DNA of 64,000 bases from Hofstenia miamia (lineage: Eukaryota; Xenacoelomorpha; Acoela), in the NCBI GenBank assembly GCA_004352715.1, contig SCFE01000119.1, forward strand, positions 86,411 through 150,410. The letters are read 5' to 3'. Positions 45,902-58,500 of this stretch are shown piece by piece. The translations under genes and the position numbers were made by a program. The notes under the pieces were generated by a model, which had not been told where the DNA came from, did no database searches, and worked only from the letters and a program-made list of their open reading frames with translations. Every line of letters starts with the position of its first letter. Positions within the stretch are counted from its first letter, which is position 1.

Positions 45902-48900
45902 ATATTACTACCACTTTTGAGGCCATCAATAAAATGCAGCTAACGCAGTTTTCTAACAGTTCCAGTAAACCATTGTTTATTTTCAAAGTATTGAACAAAT
46001 GTGATAAAGAATTTAATAAAAACCTGAACCATTAAAAGAGTAATAATCATTAAACTTTATGCAATAGCAAGTATAAATCTAAAAAGTTTTTCTTTATAAG
46101 AGTTTGGTCTAGCTAGAAAAAATGAAAAACGTGATTTTAGTAAACAATGACCTGGTTGAATGGTTGAAAAAGGAGGATTAATTTATTTCAAATTAATACT
46201 ATTAATTTTTTAAATAAAATTAAAAATTCAATTTGGTAAATAATTAAATATTGTATGAATCAATAAAAATTTCAAATTGGGATCGTTTTAGCTGATCAAG
46301 AAAATGGATATCTTTTAAAAATGACTCCCGTATCTGCTTTATTAAGTTGAGACCCTTAGGCTATTTCCAGAGTTTCGACTCTAGTTTTTGGGAGGGTGGG
46401 GGAGTAAATCCCTACCTAATATATACAATTTGTAAAAAATGCTTCCTTCATATCTTTTGAATATAAGTAATATATCGTCATCTTATATTCAATTTTCTTA
46501 GGACCTTTTGAGGGGAAGCCTTTCCAGCAAAACTTCGCTATCGTAAATTACTCATTGCGTCTTACGCTAATTTTATCGGAATGGGCAAAGGTAGAATAGG
46601 ACTGGTTGGACAACTTAGTCTGCGGACTTGTCCAGTCAACATAGGCCACGACCTATGCCAAACCGAAAAACTATTAATGTGGGTTGTGCAGCGGGTCAGG
46701 CTGGCTGAAGTGTGGGCCACAAATTATAACTATTCTTGCAAACTAATACAATTTCTGTTTAGTATTTTGTTCGTTTTTAGTAAATAACTGACCGCTTACT
46801 CCTTGGGCATGGAAATTTGAGAATTTTGTAGAATTTTTCTAAATAACATACCCTTACATTGATTAAGCTGCCAAAAGAAAACCTCCAATTTACATGCACA
46901 CTGTACTTTGGAACGTAAAATTTAATGATTACCTGCCAATAAACCTGTTTTTTATTCTTACCTTAATATATTAACACACTAGTAGCGACCCAGGATACAC
47001 CTAATCCAAAGTTGCAGGGTTGAAGACTTCCAGGTTTGTAATAACAAATATATTTTCGTAAAATCCAAAAACAGTTTCCTTTTCAAAATGCAGTATAATT
47101 GCTTAATAACCGCCTTCAAAAATTTTGCAAACTGGTTTTCTCTCCAAAATGCCTCAATGTTTTATTTATTTTGAAGCATCCGTAGATATGATTTGCTTTA
47201 AACTATGATATGTTCAACATAACCATTGACAAGAACTCTATCATATGATTTCGTATCTATATATGAAAGGTTTCAATTTTGTGGATACTATTTGTCGATT
47301 ACCAATACCTACTATATAGAAGGCTTTAAGATCGCTCATTTTAGAATATGTTCCTAGATATTGCTATCCTTTTATATAGTTTAACTTCGAAACATTGTGT
47401 AGCTTACGATATTTTCAAAATGCAAAAGTCAATCTATGTTGCTAAAACTACTCTCAACCGTGCAAAGCTAGTATACAACAATATTTCAGGTTATCGTAGT
47501 CAAATTCCGTTGAAACATCGAAATATAGTATTTCTATATTTTTCATTAAAAGTCAATCAATGTCACCAAGCTTCATTTAAATCTTTCAAAACTGTTGAAG
47601 AATTAATAGCCTGGGGTGCTCAAAGTACCCTCTCCCCAAACCGCTTTTAACTGTTGAAAATCTTAGTGGAAGATATTTCAACTTTTCGTGATCAGGATGG
47701 CAAAAAGATCAACCCAACCTGAAAAATTAGCGATGGCGTGATCTATCAGATCAAAAATAAGTGATTCAGTGAGACAAATTTTCCAATTTCCGATTACTAC
47801 GTATATAAAACTTTTTTAAATTGATTTTTAAGATTAATATTGGAGTGGACTACATGATTAATACCCTAGGTTACTCATAATTTTTCTCGTTTCCTTTTCA
47901 TTCGTTATTGATGTACACAGAGTGAAAAAAATCAACTCCTAGGAAATGCTAGAACATTGATGTTTCTTGTAAAAATGTTATTTCCAAATACTTACCAAAT
48001 GGTAGCTATAGAAATAATGTTATTATGATAACTTAACCTGGGAATAAAAACAATACAATTCTTCATAAAAAACAATGATGCTCTAAATTACAACAGATTT
48101 TGCTAAGACATTTCTTTTGTAAATTGTAATTAATGCCTTCATTCAGCTTGTCCCATCGAGAATATTTTGACAAAAAAGTTTGAATTCCGTTAAGTTTATG
48201 ATGGAAAATGTCACATAAACAATAATACTGGGGACATCCACATATTATTTAAGCCATATAATATATCAATTACCAAGAAATCTCAATTGCACACATCTCA
48301 ATTCAAATTTATTAGTGAACCAATTCTTTTTTTGTAAAATGATTCATAAAATTTGCTGTTAATGAGAAGTATTTTCACAAATCAATATAGGCCAAATATT
48401 TTTTTATAACTACGCAGTTTTACCAAGTTAATTCCAAGAAAATTCTATAAAGCACACAAAAGCTTAAGACAAGGAAAAAAATCATAGTAAGTGATTACAT
48501 TACTATTACAATAAATAAATACAAGTAAATAGAATTTATTTTTAATAAACATTTCTCAATTTTTTTGGATAAATATGCAAATTAAAGCAACAGATGCTGA
48601 TTTTATTTTGTGTGAACAGCATTCATCCTCCATAACTACAATAAAAGTAAATCGACCTTAATTTTAGTTTACATAAATTATATACATGGTGGGTTGTGAA
48701 ATTTGCATACACTTTCTTAATCTTTTGTATGTTTTGCAATGTAATTTTTTATTTGCTATTCATAACTTGTTTTATCTCACATCGTTATACGAAAATGATT
48801 CACTATATAGATTGAACAATGGGTTCAAATACAAAAAATATGCAATCTTCTATAAGCACATTTAGTTAAAGTGGAAGCTTCAATAATATGCTATTGGGAA

Positions 48901-49235
48901 GTCCATGATTAAATCATATCTATCAAATGAGATTGCATGCCAAAACAAATATCTGCTCTTTTTTTATATGTAAGTTCGAATTATATTAGTTAACCCTATT
49001 TCAGAGCTACACAACCTTTATTCATACATTTTGATATTTAAATTATTACGTGAAAGTCGCCATTTTAACATTAAGTCACATTTTAGATAAATGGAAAACC
49101 AAATATTGTAGAGCTACCCATTCTGTATTCACATACCAGCAATACTTACACATACTCTTATTGAAAAAGATAACTAACCGTAATAATTAGTTTGAAATTT
49201 TACCCCATCAGAAATAACTGTTTAAATGGAAACTC

Positions 49236-49575
49236 CAGGCCTGTAGCCAGCATTATCATCTAAGGGGGGTCGACAGGCATTCAGGATGGGTTGATGGGAA
49301 TTTCGACATTCTTAAAATTTAAATTTAAATTTTACCAAGACTGTACACCATTTTAATTTTGTGCTGTATTTATTGGCATTGTAGGATTTTCTGACGGGAG
49401 AGGTCATTTAGTAGTGATTACGTAAGCGACCGAACAAATTTTTTGAAAAATGACTTTAGAAATGCCTTTCACAAAATTGTTGAGAGCAAAATTACAACCA
49501 TTGAATTCTCAAATTTTCTTTTTACATGCTGAGTTTTGTTGTCCAGAAGGGGTTGCCTGACCTTCATAGCTACGG
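49236..49575. mobile_element. MITE-like element, copy B
   Basis: Starts CAGGCCTGTAGCCAG and ends AGCTACGGGCTTT. It is about 75-80% alike to copy A at 22355-22721 along its length. No clear target duplication. Confidence 0.55.
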
Positions 49576-49872
49576 GCTTTATGTACTTCAAAAAAACTTA
49601 ATTGACTTAAAGTTTGATGTGAAAATGATAAAATTATCATGTTGTGGTAAATATTTTTGTAAAATATTACATCACTATTTGGTGAACCCTTTTATAGCAT
49701 CTTCGAGAAAAAATCCAAATAAAGTGCACAGTGCATCTGCAAATAATAGTAAAGTAATAATTAAGTTGGATAGGATATAAGAATAAGCATTGTAGGAAGT
49801 ACTACTTCAGTCCTTAGTCAAAATCATTATTGGATAAAAATATGTGATCGATACAGGAAAAGCATACCTGAA

Positions 49873-50978
49873 TATCGAGAAATGGAAATTTTTGACTTAG
49901 TTTTATACTGAGCGGAAGTACAATTTTAACTAGACTATGTTAAAATTGTTTAAATTGTTCCAAAATGTTGCTTATTTATGATTTCCACATTATAGTAGTT
50001 CACGAGCTGAATTTTTTGTCTTTCATTTTTATCATTACGTAGCAAACCACGTATTTCTATATTTTTAATATATCTCAAAGCGAATTTTTTAATAACTGTT
50101 TACTAATGCGACTTATGGGTAAAATTCGAGAGCTGATCAACATATATTTAGGTTTCACTATTGGATTTGGTCACGCGATAGTTAGCATTTAAAGTGAAAA
50201 ATCAAGATTGAAGCTACGCTGCTCTTCAATATACATACATATTTATACGCTCCTAAAACTTTAATTATATTATTTAATTAAGAAAATAATGATAAATCAT
50301 GGTAAAAATTAGTAAAAAGTAGAATCTAGGCCTGGTAATAGGCCCATTGGAATTCCGTTACCATGAAATTCCATTCCCATGTAGAACCAATTTGTTTTTA
50401 ATAGAATTTATCATATACTTATTTTATAGAGGAGCAGTAAGTTATGATGAAAATTGTATACACTTGTAAAAGTGATGTTAACTTTTGAAATTCCGTTACC
50501 AACTAGCTTTATCTTCATAGATCAAAGAAAAATGAATTTCTCAAAAAAAATTCTGTCTCGCTGATGAACTACTAAGGAGTTGCACATGACACATTTTAAT
50601 AAAAAAATAAATCACCATTGAATGAGTAGCATCCATTTCAACTGTGAAAATGAAATTCCGTTACTGAATGACACTCCCTAATAAATGTTTTTTTATAAAG
50701 TGCTTACATTTTTGAAGTCTTGTATCAAAATATCATTCAATAACTTTTAATGAAAATTCAACTGTTATTATCAAAATTTGGCAGATTTATTAATAAAAAA
50801 TGCCAAATATTTGATGTGCTAAAATTGAAAATTTAAGTGAAGAAAGTGAATATATTTATACTATTAAAAAACGAAAGATTTTTAATTTTAAATGCACTTT
50901 GAAATTCTAGATATTTAAATGTTAGATCTTTAGAAATTGCTGACCTTTGACATTTAAGTTATTTGTTCCAGATGGTAC
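49873..50978. repeat. Segment duplicated as isolated contig 27162-28327
   Basis: Direct-orientation near-identical copy within channel intron 1. Three GAAATTCCGTTAC-like motifs recur at about 50350, 50488 and 50652. Confidence 0.9.
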
Positions 50979-51576
50979 ATTAAAAATATTGAACCGGAAA
51001 ACTCAGAGATTTCTGAATTGTAATGGCATTTTGGTATTCAAACTGCAAGGAGATTTTTAACAACCTGTCCTATGACATCACATGCAAACTGCTTGAATGA
51101 TTTTCTTCTCAGTATAGGAATTTAAAACTGGACAATATATTGAAATATCGCATTTGCAATTATAAAAATTTAGAATTTAGCAAGTTTCAATATCACAAAA
51201 TTACTAAATCAAAAATTTCTCAATGAAATATTGTCTCTAATTATTTTACTTAGAATATAATAAAGTTTTTAACACTAGAAAGTCCGAGCGGTCAAATTTG
51301 AACACTTTGCATATCTTAAATGCATTTTTAATGCCTCATGTAATGAGAATTTAAATAGAAAAACAGCTTATTTTGTTCTTCTCATACTTTTCTTTCATTT
51401 GCTTTAGTTTTCGTTAGTTTTACTTGAATGGGTCAATTCTGACAACTTCATGGATTTAAGATATAGAATAATGGTACCAAAAATGGTAATAAAAATGAGC
51501 GTAAGTTAGTAAATATTTCAGTGTAATATTGTAAATAGTAATAACATGAATGCTTGCTAATTTGAAAAACACTTAC

Positions 51577-53034
51577 CATGCTTTTAGCTAGGCTAAGATT
51601 CTCACTGGTAGTATTGCCGTTTTTAATGGTCTCGTATAATTTGTTTATAAATCTTTCTATTGGAAATTCAGCATTGGGCATTGAAAACCTCAGTGTTTTC
51701 AGTCTGTATGCTAATCTTTCTAATAAATATGGAATGTACTCTTCTGTTGGCCAGGACATATAATCTGATTTCCAATCGTACTCATCTTCAACGCATTGTT
51801 TTCGACATGGACAGTTTAACTTACGATTTACAAGGTTTTCTTGAACTTCTCGGTAGGACATATAAGAGTTTTGCCTTGCAAGGCGTTGTGTTCCATTCCA
51901 CATGTTACAAAAGGTTATATTAAGTTCTTCAGATAGCATAAAATCATCAGTGCATTCAGCCATGGTAATTAAATATTTCTGGAAGCAAAGCTCTTTGCAG
52001 TATTCAAAGGAGTACTTGGAATTGCGAAACATTGAAGGAAGCAAGACATCTTCTGGATAATTTGACATACAGTCGCTATATGGATGTTTTGGATACACAG
52101 TCTTTTTCTCATTCAATGAAATCCTCGTTCGTGATCCAGGATAAATTGGAATGGGATTTCTTCTTAAAACTGGGATATAATCTAATGCATGGACCGACAG
52201 TTCTGCATTTGAGGTAGGAGCAAAAAGCCCTACATTTTCATCAACATCAAGAAAAATTGCAAATCGAATTGAATACTTAGAACCTGCTCCGATGGCAAGT
52301 CTTTGTGTATCTTTGTACCTATAAAGTTCCCCAACTCTTGAAATATCAAACTGAAAGCACATGCCTTTGAAAGTGGGAACAGATACAACTAAGGGCATTG
52401 TTGGATTAATCCATGTTCCAGTATAATCAAAGTCATTAATGAAGAAGTTTGTAATAAACGTTGTATGTTCTGTTCCATAGCGTACAATCTCTTCTTCCTT
52501 AAACAATATAATGTTATATGGATTGATCTTGTCATGAGTGTCAAACAGAGCTAAATACTTATTATATAAACAAAGTTCTTCATCTGAATTGTCTGGACAT
52601 TCTGAAACGTAATTGCAAAGATTGTACTTAGAAATGCAGGTTTTACCATCATTGCAAAGCCATTCAAATTTATTACATTTTGGATCAGTAAAGCCTTTCA
52701 GAATATTTTGAAACTGAGCTTCGTCTATGTCTGCCAATTGGGAATTGTTTTTCAAATTTCGCTTCTTTAATGGAGAAGTATCGCATATTGAGATTAGAGG
52801 CCAATTCACCATTTCTCTATCTTTGACATCTATGTCTACAACAACATCATGACGGATGTACTTTCTTACCAGTGGCTCCATTTGCAAAACGAATATAAAT
52901 ATGCTGAAAAGGTAGACTAATATCCATAAAACTTTGGTGACGTTGAAAGACGCTTCGCCTACTTGTGGAAGAGCGCTAGAATAAAAACTACTGGCTACTT
53001 TTTTTGCGCGTTTTGGTGATTTGGATTTTGCCAT
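51577..53034 (-). CDS. DEG/ENaC-family channel with LDLa domain, coding exon 1 (residues 1-486)
   Basis: This exon encodes the cytoplasmic N-terminus, TM1 and most of the extracellular domain of a trimeric plasma-membrane cation channel of the DEG/ENaC (pickpocket/ASIC/FaNaC) family. TM1 is about residues 33-52, followed by the family's post-TM1 motif, here NWPLISICDTSP (78-88). An LDL-receptor class A module occupies 120-155, with six cysteines (120, 127, 133, 140, 146, 155) and PDNSDEELC at its end. The cysteine-rich palm/thumb region follows (C322, C346, C350, C361, C376, C408, C410, C414), ending in the Y...SWP signature (425-429). I chose ATG at 53034 because the longer frame begins only with TTG; an acceptor-like TTTTTGACAG ends at 53037, so a 5' UTR intron is possible. 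The exon ends after LAKSM at a GTAAGT donor (51576-51571), phase 0. TM2 is not in this exon; it lies far downstream at 33.4-34.6 kb. Family call is secure; ligand and ion selectivity are unknown. Confidence 0.9.
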
Positions 53035-53043
53035 TTCTGTCAA

Positions 53044-55867
53044 AAATAAGCCGGTATTTACACGGTTATTTTAATCTCATCTTACAGATCTGCAAGCCAA
53101 TCATCTGTTAGAAATGGATTGAAAGGCGAGTTATGCAAACACTTCAGAAATCAACTGTGTGCTGTTAAATTTCGAATAAAATTTACTACACAACTTGCTT
53201 CTCATAGTTATTAAGTGCAACAAACTGCGCTAATTAGTTATTATTAAACTTTTAATCAAAATTGTTTATGCAACTAGAGAACATGTATTATGCTAAATAG
53301 GTACTAACAGGTACTTTTGGAATGTTGCTCATTCCTCTATGCCTCTTAGTCATTCTTAACAGATATATAAAATCAGCGAATTTTGAGACTTATCCTTTAT
53401 TGTAATTCCGGGTTTAACACAAACTTTCTTAAAGAAATTTTAGATGTTCAACTTCTGAACATCAGTTTATGTTGTTATTATACAAACTATAAATTAACTT
53501 TAATAAAAACAAAAATTATTATTTTAAATATTTTATAATTAATTTTATCTTAGGTAAATAGATGAGTTTTTACAAAGTAGAATGCATTCATCTTAAAAAG
53601 ACACATCATGTAGTATATTGTTGCGGAAACAAGTTGCAATTGGATTTCTGTATGTTTTAGATCTCCATATTTCTGTATTACTAATAAGAATAAGACTAAG
53701 AAAAAGTTTATTAAAGTGAGTGGAAATAATACCAGACTCATAAAAGAAATAGAAATAATTTAAAAATCACAACGAGTACTTCTTTACATCTCTCTTCGAG
53801 AAGGTAGACATACTCCTGTATGGGTTTGTCCTCATATTAGCACTTCTCAGTTTTCTATTACGTTGCGGAATCATCGCTTTAATGAGTGCATTCAGGGGTT
53901 GTTGAGGGTTCATCGACTTATGCAGGAGTATTTTATCAACTCTTCTAACACTACTTGCAACAGGTGTGTATGAAGATATCAGTTTTATATAGCTCTACTG
54001 TGTACTTGGTGAATTCGGTTCAGTGATGCGGCACTGGCTGATCCATAGCACTCATTGTTACTTACTAGGGAATGATAAAGGGCCGAGAGTTCGTCATCTT
54101 TAAAATCTAGTCATTTTAGTTTAAGGAGATGATAAAGATTTTGTCGAACTTTGGAGCAAATTTTTTCAGTATGTGTGTCAAACTTCACGCTCGCTAGTAA
54201 TAAGTAAATATAAAAAAAATTTTGATTTTCCACGCAATAAGTATTTATGGAAATATTTTTTTTCATAAGCTACTAACGACCTGATTAAAATATGTAAGTG
54301 TATAAAAAGATGTTGCATATTAAGATGTTAATTGCCTTGAACTTTATATCAAAATGAAATGATAAAAGCTCATTTTTTGAAGATGTACATTATCAGGACT
54401 GTTTGAACTTTGAATCGATTTCCACCTTCTGAATATGACAACATTCCACATCTAAATGGATCATCCAAATAAAGAATAAAATCAATTAAAGTTTATTAGT
54501 AATTATTCCATGCATGAGATGATGTTAATAAAAGAAATGACTACTTAGTTTACAAGGGTTCAGCATCCCTAAATTTATTAGTCTTACATAAAGGAGCTTA
54601 TTGAAATTATTAAAAATGTTTTTAAATTTTGCAATTAATGGCAGTTATTCCAAGCCTGTCTTCTATAAGCTCTTAAGGCATTGACATATATGAGTGTACT
54701 AATTGAAATTCATATTTTTTTGAGATTTATAAAACAAAATCAATGAACCTCTAAGCTTATATGTAGGTAATTTTTATAAGTGAAGTTTCTGAACTACAAA
54801 ATCTGTGAAGAATTATATAGTAAGGTAGCCAAACATTTAGTTTCCTGAAACAAGAGATCTAATAGAGCAACCAAACAAGAACATAATTAAAGCTATCTGC
54901 ATAAAACATTATCTTCGACTACGATTCCTTCAAAAAGGGATTGAAAATCAATTAAAAACATTTTATGCATTGTTTTTTTATGAAAAATGAAAGTCTTCGT
55001 TGTTTTATAAGAATAAATATATAAATAAATATGAAGTTAACTTAATTTTCGCGTGTATTAGAAATTTCAAAATTTTTTTATCTATAAACTCTTCGATTCT
55101 ATTGTTGTATATGTAGTAATTTTAATTAATTGTCAGTCTAAATCGAAAATAATATGTAAAATAAATACATAATTGTCAAGGTTTTAAAAAATCAACCCTG
55201 GATTGAACTTACGTAATTCTTTTTTACATTATATTGATGAGTATCTTAATGTTCCTAAAAATTGATTTATTTATTTTTGATCCTTATTAACATAATTATT
55301 CGGGTGGAGCTTCACTATATGTAAAAACAATTTTGTCGAAATAATCGTCGGCTCATATCAGACTTTTCTCTCAATGGCTTGTAAGCCAAGAATCAATAAG
55401 GTTTAATTATGTTTAGAGGAGCCACTTCACAATTGAAAAACTTAAAAAAATTGAGAATTTATACATTTTTGCAACCGTCCAGTTATTTTGACATAATAAT
55501 TTCTTAAAAATGCTACTTACTTGAAACTTGATTGTAAAGTCTTTAGAATATTTTATCACTTCATTGAAGTTACAGGGCCTATTAACCGTTGCCGTACATT
55601 TGTTTTAAATGGTTGACTCGTACGTTTTGGGGTGCTTAACACCCCAGTTTTTGTAGCCTAGGTTTTACAAAGAAAACTTATAAATTTTCATTATTTCAAA
55701 GGCTAGATATTTTTCAAGTGTTATAGAATGACAGAGGTTAGTTTTTTAACCTGAAAGATTGTTGCTATGGTGTTTTTACGCATAGCAACCAGTGACTTTT
55801 CTTTGTCTGACTCATACAATGGTATAATTATGAAAAACTTAGCATATATTTCAAACAATTTAAAATC
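53044..55867. other. Upstream flank of the channel gene, non-coding
   Basis: Should hold the promoter and any 5' UTR exon of the channel gene; I cannot point to them. A plus-strand open stretch at about 53770-53970 has no recognised features. Confidence 0.45.
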
Positions 55868-56850
55868 CTAACATTTTGTGCAGGTTTGGGCTTTATGTTC
55901 ATTGCAAACTGCAAATTTGCATTCAAACACTTTCCACAAGCAATGCTACAATTTCTGTCCTTTTCTATTCCCATAAATAGCAACACCGATGCTTTTCTAA
56001 GTTGATAAATACCAGTGTTTCATTACTTCTATTATTGAAATTTTGACTTGTATGTAAATTATGTTATAGCCTATAAGATCCAAAGCTATCTTCAATTTAT
56101 CAATTCTTGTTTTTATAAGGGGATCAATAAGCTTGTAGCCTGCTTTTTCTAAGAAATTGTAATGCTAAGTTTTACGTTGAGATGCGCGAATAGTTTTAGA
56201 TAGCTGAAGAATGTATGATCCATTTACACCAGCGGCATCAACGAAATTAAAAAATACTGCATACGGCCATCGCTTACATTTTCGTTTTAAAGAATGTGTG
56301 CGAATTAACTTGTCAACATTGTCAACGTCAATTTTTGTCTTGTTATACATGTAGAAATCAACAGTTTTCTGGTTTCAACCCAATATCAGGAATGTTTGGA
56401 AATCGAACAAATGAATCAAAAATTAGTACTGGTTTCTTGGATCTTAGGCTTATCCGGTTGGTGATTATTATGTTGTGCAACAATGCGCCTTCCCTGTAGA
56501 TTAGTGTATCGCACGATTTCATCTAAGCAATAAAACCTTAAAGATGAGTAGCGTGACTTCCTTTTCTTTTTCGGGATGCCAAGTTCTAGTCAAGGAATTT
56601 GGTGTAGAATATTTCATGCAGGTTGTCTACCCCTGTTGTGGTTGTCTGTGGGTACAATACCATCATACTCAATCCATTCTGTACCACTTGCCGAAGTAAA
56701 ATTTACAGTGGGAAAACAGTATCTGCAATCGTATCTTCAGTTGAACTATTACTTGAATCAGATATAATAAAGATCTTCTTCAAGTAAAACATCGTTTTCA
56801 GGAATATGATTTTCTGATATCGAATCAGTTTGATGATGATAATGTAGCAT
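55868..56850 (-). pseudogene. piggyBac transposase relic with C-terminal zinc-binding tail
   Basis: From an ATG at 56850 the minus strand reads a Ser/acidic-rich N-terminus (DSISENHIPENDVLLEEDLY), then SGTEWIEYDGIVPTD and GRQPA*NIL. Next come a basic PKKKRKSRYSS and LDEIVRYTNLQGRR. After a deletion come YNKTKIDVDNVDKL and RKCKRWPYAVFFNFVDAAGV (56350-56165), the piggyBac signature around the third catalytic Asp and the RRWPxxIFxxxxDxAGxN block. The frame ends FECKFAVCNEHKAQTCTKC then TAG at 55868, a cysteine/histidine tail like that of piggyBac. About 980 bp against about 1.7 kb, with frameshifts and several stops; the middle with the first two Asp residues is missing. TTAA-flanked ends could not be matched. 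Confidence 0.8.
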
Positions 56851-57407
56851 AATCCAACAAAAGAACAAAACTACAGAAAAGAAACTAAGATCGAATCATA
56901 TATTAATTGGTTTCATTATTTTTGTATTTTGTTGAATTAGCACAAAACCAAGTCATGTGATTTGAATTTATTTGTAATCAATTTTGTAAAACAATCATTT
57001 GTCACCTTAACGTTTTGACAAATCACATGTGGACAGTAAAGCTCCACGTCGATTTTGATACCGCTATATTAACGCAGAACTTTTCTACGTTGGCAACACA
57101 AAAAGGTGACAGGTATTTGTTTAATGATAAATATGTTTATAAAACTTTGCTATAAATATGTGAAATGAAAAAAGAAATGTTGATGGAGAATAAACTCCCT
57201 ATTACTCACTTATCTTTTATTATCGCTTTGATTATTTACTAAAATGCGCAGCTAGGCATTTCATGTTTGTAATGATCAACAGGCTGTTGCGAGGGATTTG
57301 GATAGTTGTTGCCTGGATCGAAGCAATACATCTAAGTTATGTATAGGTATAAGGCTGTCTCTTTTTACTTCTTGCCTAGTTGGCTATCGATTTCTTGCGG
57401 AACTACA

Positions 57408-58108
57408 TGTAGTAACAAATTCGCAATAAGGCGAGAACGCCAGCAGTAGGATTGTTAGTTATTTATTATCTTATTTTAGATCCAAATTGCTAACAGTAGT
57501 AGACCCATAATGAGACCGAAAATGACCTTGTATATATTGTAATTGTTTTATGTCTATTTCTACCATAGGTTAGGAAGCTGCACTTAACTGCAGATAGTTT
57601 TAACCATTTTTATTTCATTGCAGCTAGTATCAGTGTTTAGTGATTTTAATTACATTTTATATGTAGGGTAGAAAGCTGCTTTATTTGTCAACTAGTTTTT
57701 CTTACCAGCAGCTAGTGTCCCTGAACGGTTGTGTAATTACATTGTTTAAGTTAGGGTACACATAATAAATATAGTCTTTGAGAATGAGCTGAGTTGGTTG
57801 ATGGAACCACTATACTCTCTACTACAGCTTGGCGGATGGCTTCTTGGTGATCAGATACCACTTTGGACAGTGAGCCCATTACGAACTGGAGTCTCTCTCA
57901 TACAGTTACCTAAACAATGGCTGTTACATGTTACTCTTATATCGCACAGATGCTAAATATAGTTTGGTACAGATAAAAATAAGACAGTGTACATGAGACA
58001 ATGAAAGTTGAATTAGTTAGACATTACCCCGCTTGAAAGAAACTGTAATTCACTATCTCTAAATAAGTCTAAATTAATGCACATCTTGGCCTGGGTGATG
58101 ATTCTACA
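57408..58108 (+). mobile_element. LTR of Ty3-type retrotransposon (single full copy)
   Basis: Proposed LTR of 701 bp. It starts TGTAG and ends CTACA, a perfect inverted terminal pentamer. AATAAA at about 57769 is a candidate poly(A) signal. It is followed at once by the primer-binding-like TGGCGACC. Its last 248 bases recur at 61525-61772. The 5' edge rests on TGTAG/CTACA symmetry only, because the other copy is truncated. Confidence 0.65.
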
Positions 58109-58126
58109 TGGCGACCTTGACAGGGC
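58109..58126 (+). promoter_or_regulatory. Primer-binding site
   Basis: TGGCGACCTTGACAGGG directly follows the LTR's CTACA. It resembles, from memory, the tRNA-Arg-type site of 412/mdg1-like elements (TGGCGACCGTGACA). Identical at 61773. Confidence 0.6.
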
Positions 58127-58500
58127 GCTGAAAGTCCTATTAACATCTTGAAATTCAATGATGTAGTTAAGATAGGTGTTTCTTCTACATCACTCACATT
58201 ACCAAGAAAGTTACCGTTATACTGTTACTATTCTTTAATGTTCTCTAACTCAGTTGTTATATTAAATTGTTGGAATCTTGTGAAACTTAAACATCATGGA
58301 ATGTTGTTACGTATATATCTCTCTCTTACCACCTTACTTATATACTGATTAAATGTGATGTGAAAAAGAAGAGAAATTATTCCCTAACTTACGGAAAAAA
58401 TTTTTTTGTGATTAATTGAATGGAAACTCTGAAGAAACAAAAGGAACATATGAAACTAATGTAACCTCGCAACAGGAAAAGATCATTACAACTGAATCAA

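Larger units (their letters stand above)
34561..51576 (-). other. Channel intron 1 (about 17 kb)
   Basis: From the GTAAGT donor at 51576 to the CTAG acceptor at 34561. Contains the LINE at 38.0-38.9 kb, mariner at 39.3-40.2 kb, MITE copy B at 49.2 kb, the duplicated segment at 49.9-51.0 kb, microsatellites and two N gaps. Stretches 34.6-37.5, 40.6-41.9, 42.1-49.2 and 51.0-51.5 kb hold no gene that I can see. Short open frames there (for example 43372-43614 and 47348-47650) have no recognisable features. Confidence 0.75.

Noticed and set aside
51578-52217. Plus-strand open frames opposite the channel exon
   Set aside because: Antisense shadows of a well-supported coding exon.
53770-53970. Plus-strand open stretch containing CIQGLLRVHRLMQEYF and two CxxC-like residues
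   Set aside because: Could be a transposon tail, but I could not match it to any family; too short to call.
55583-55610. TTAACCGTTGCCG as a piggyBac end
   Set aside because: No matching inverted end next to a TTAA was found upstream of the relic's start.
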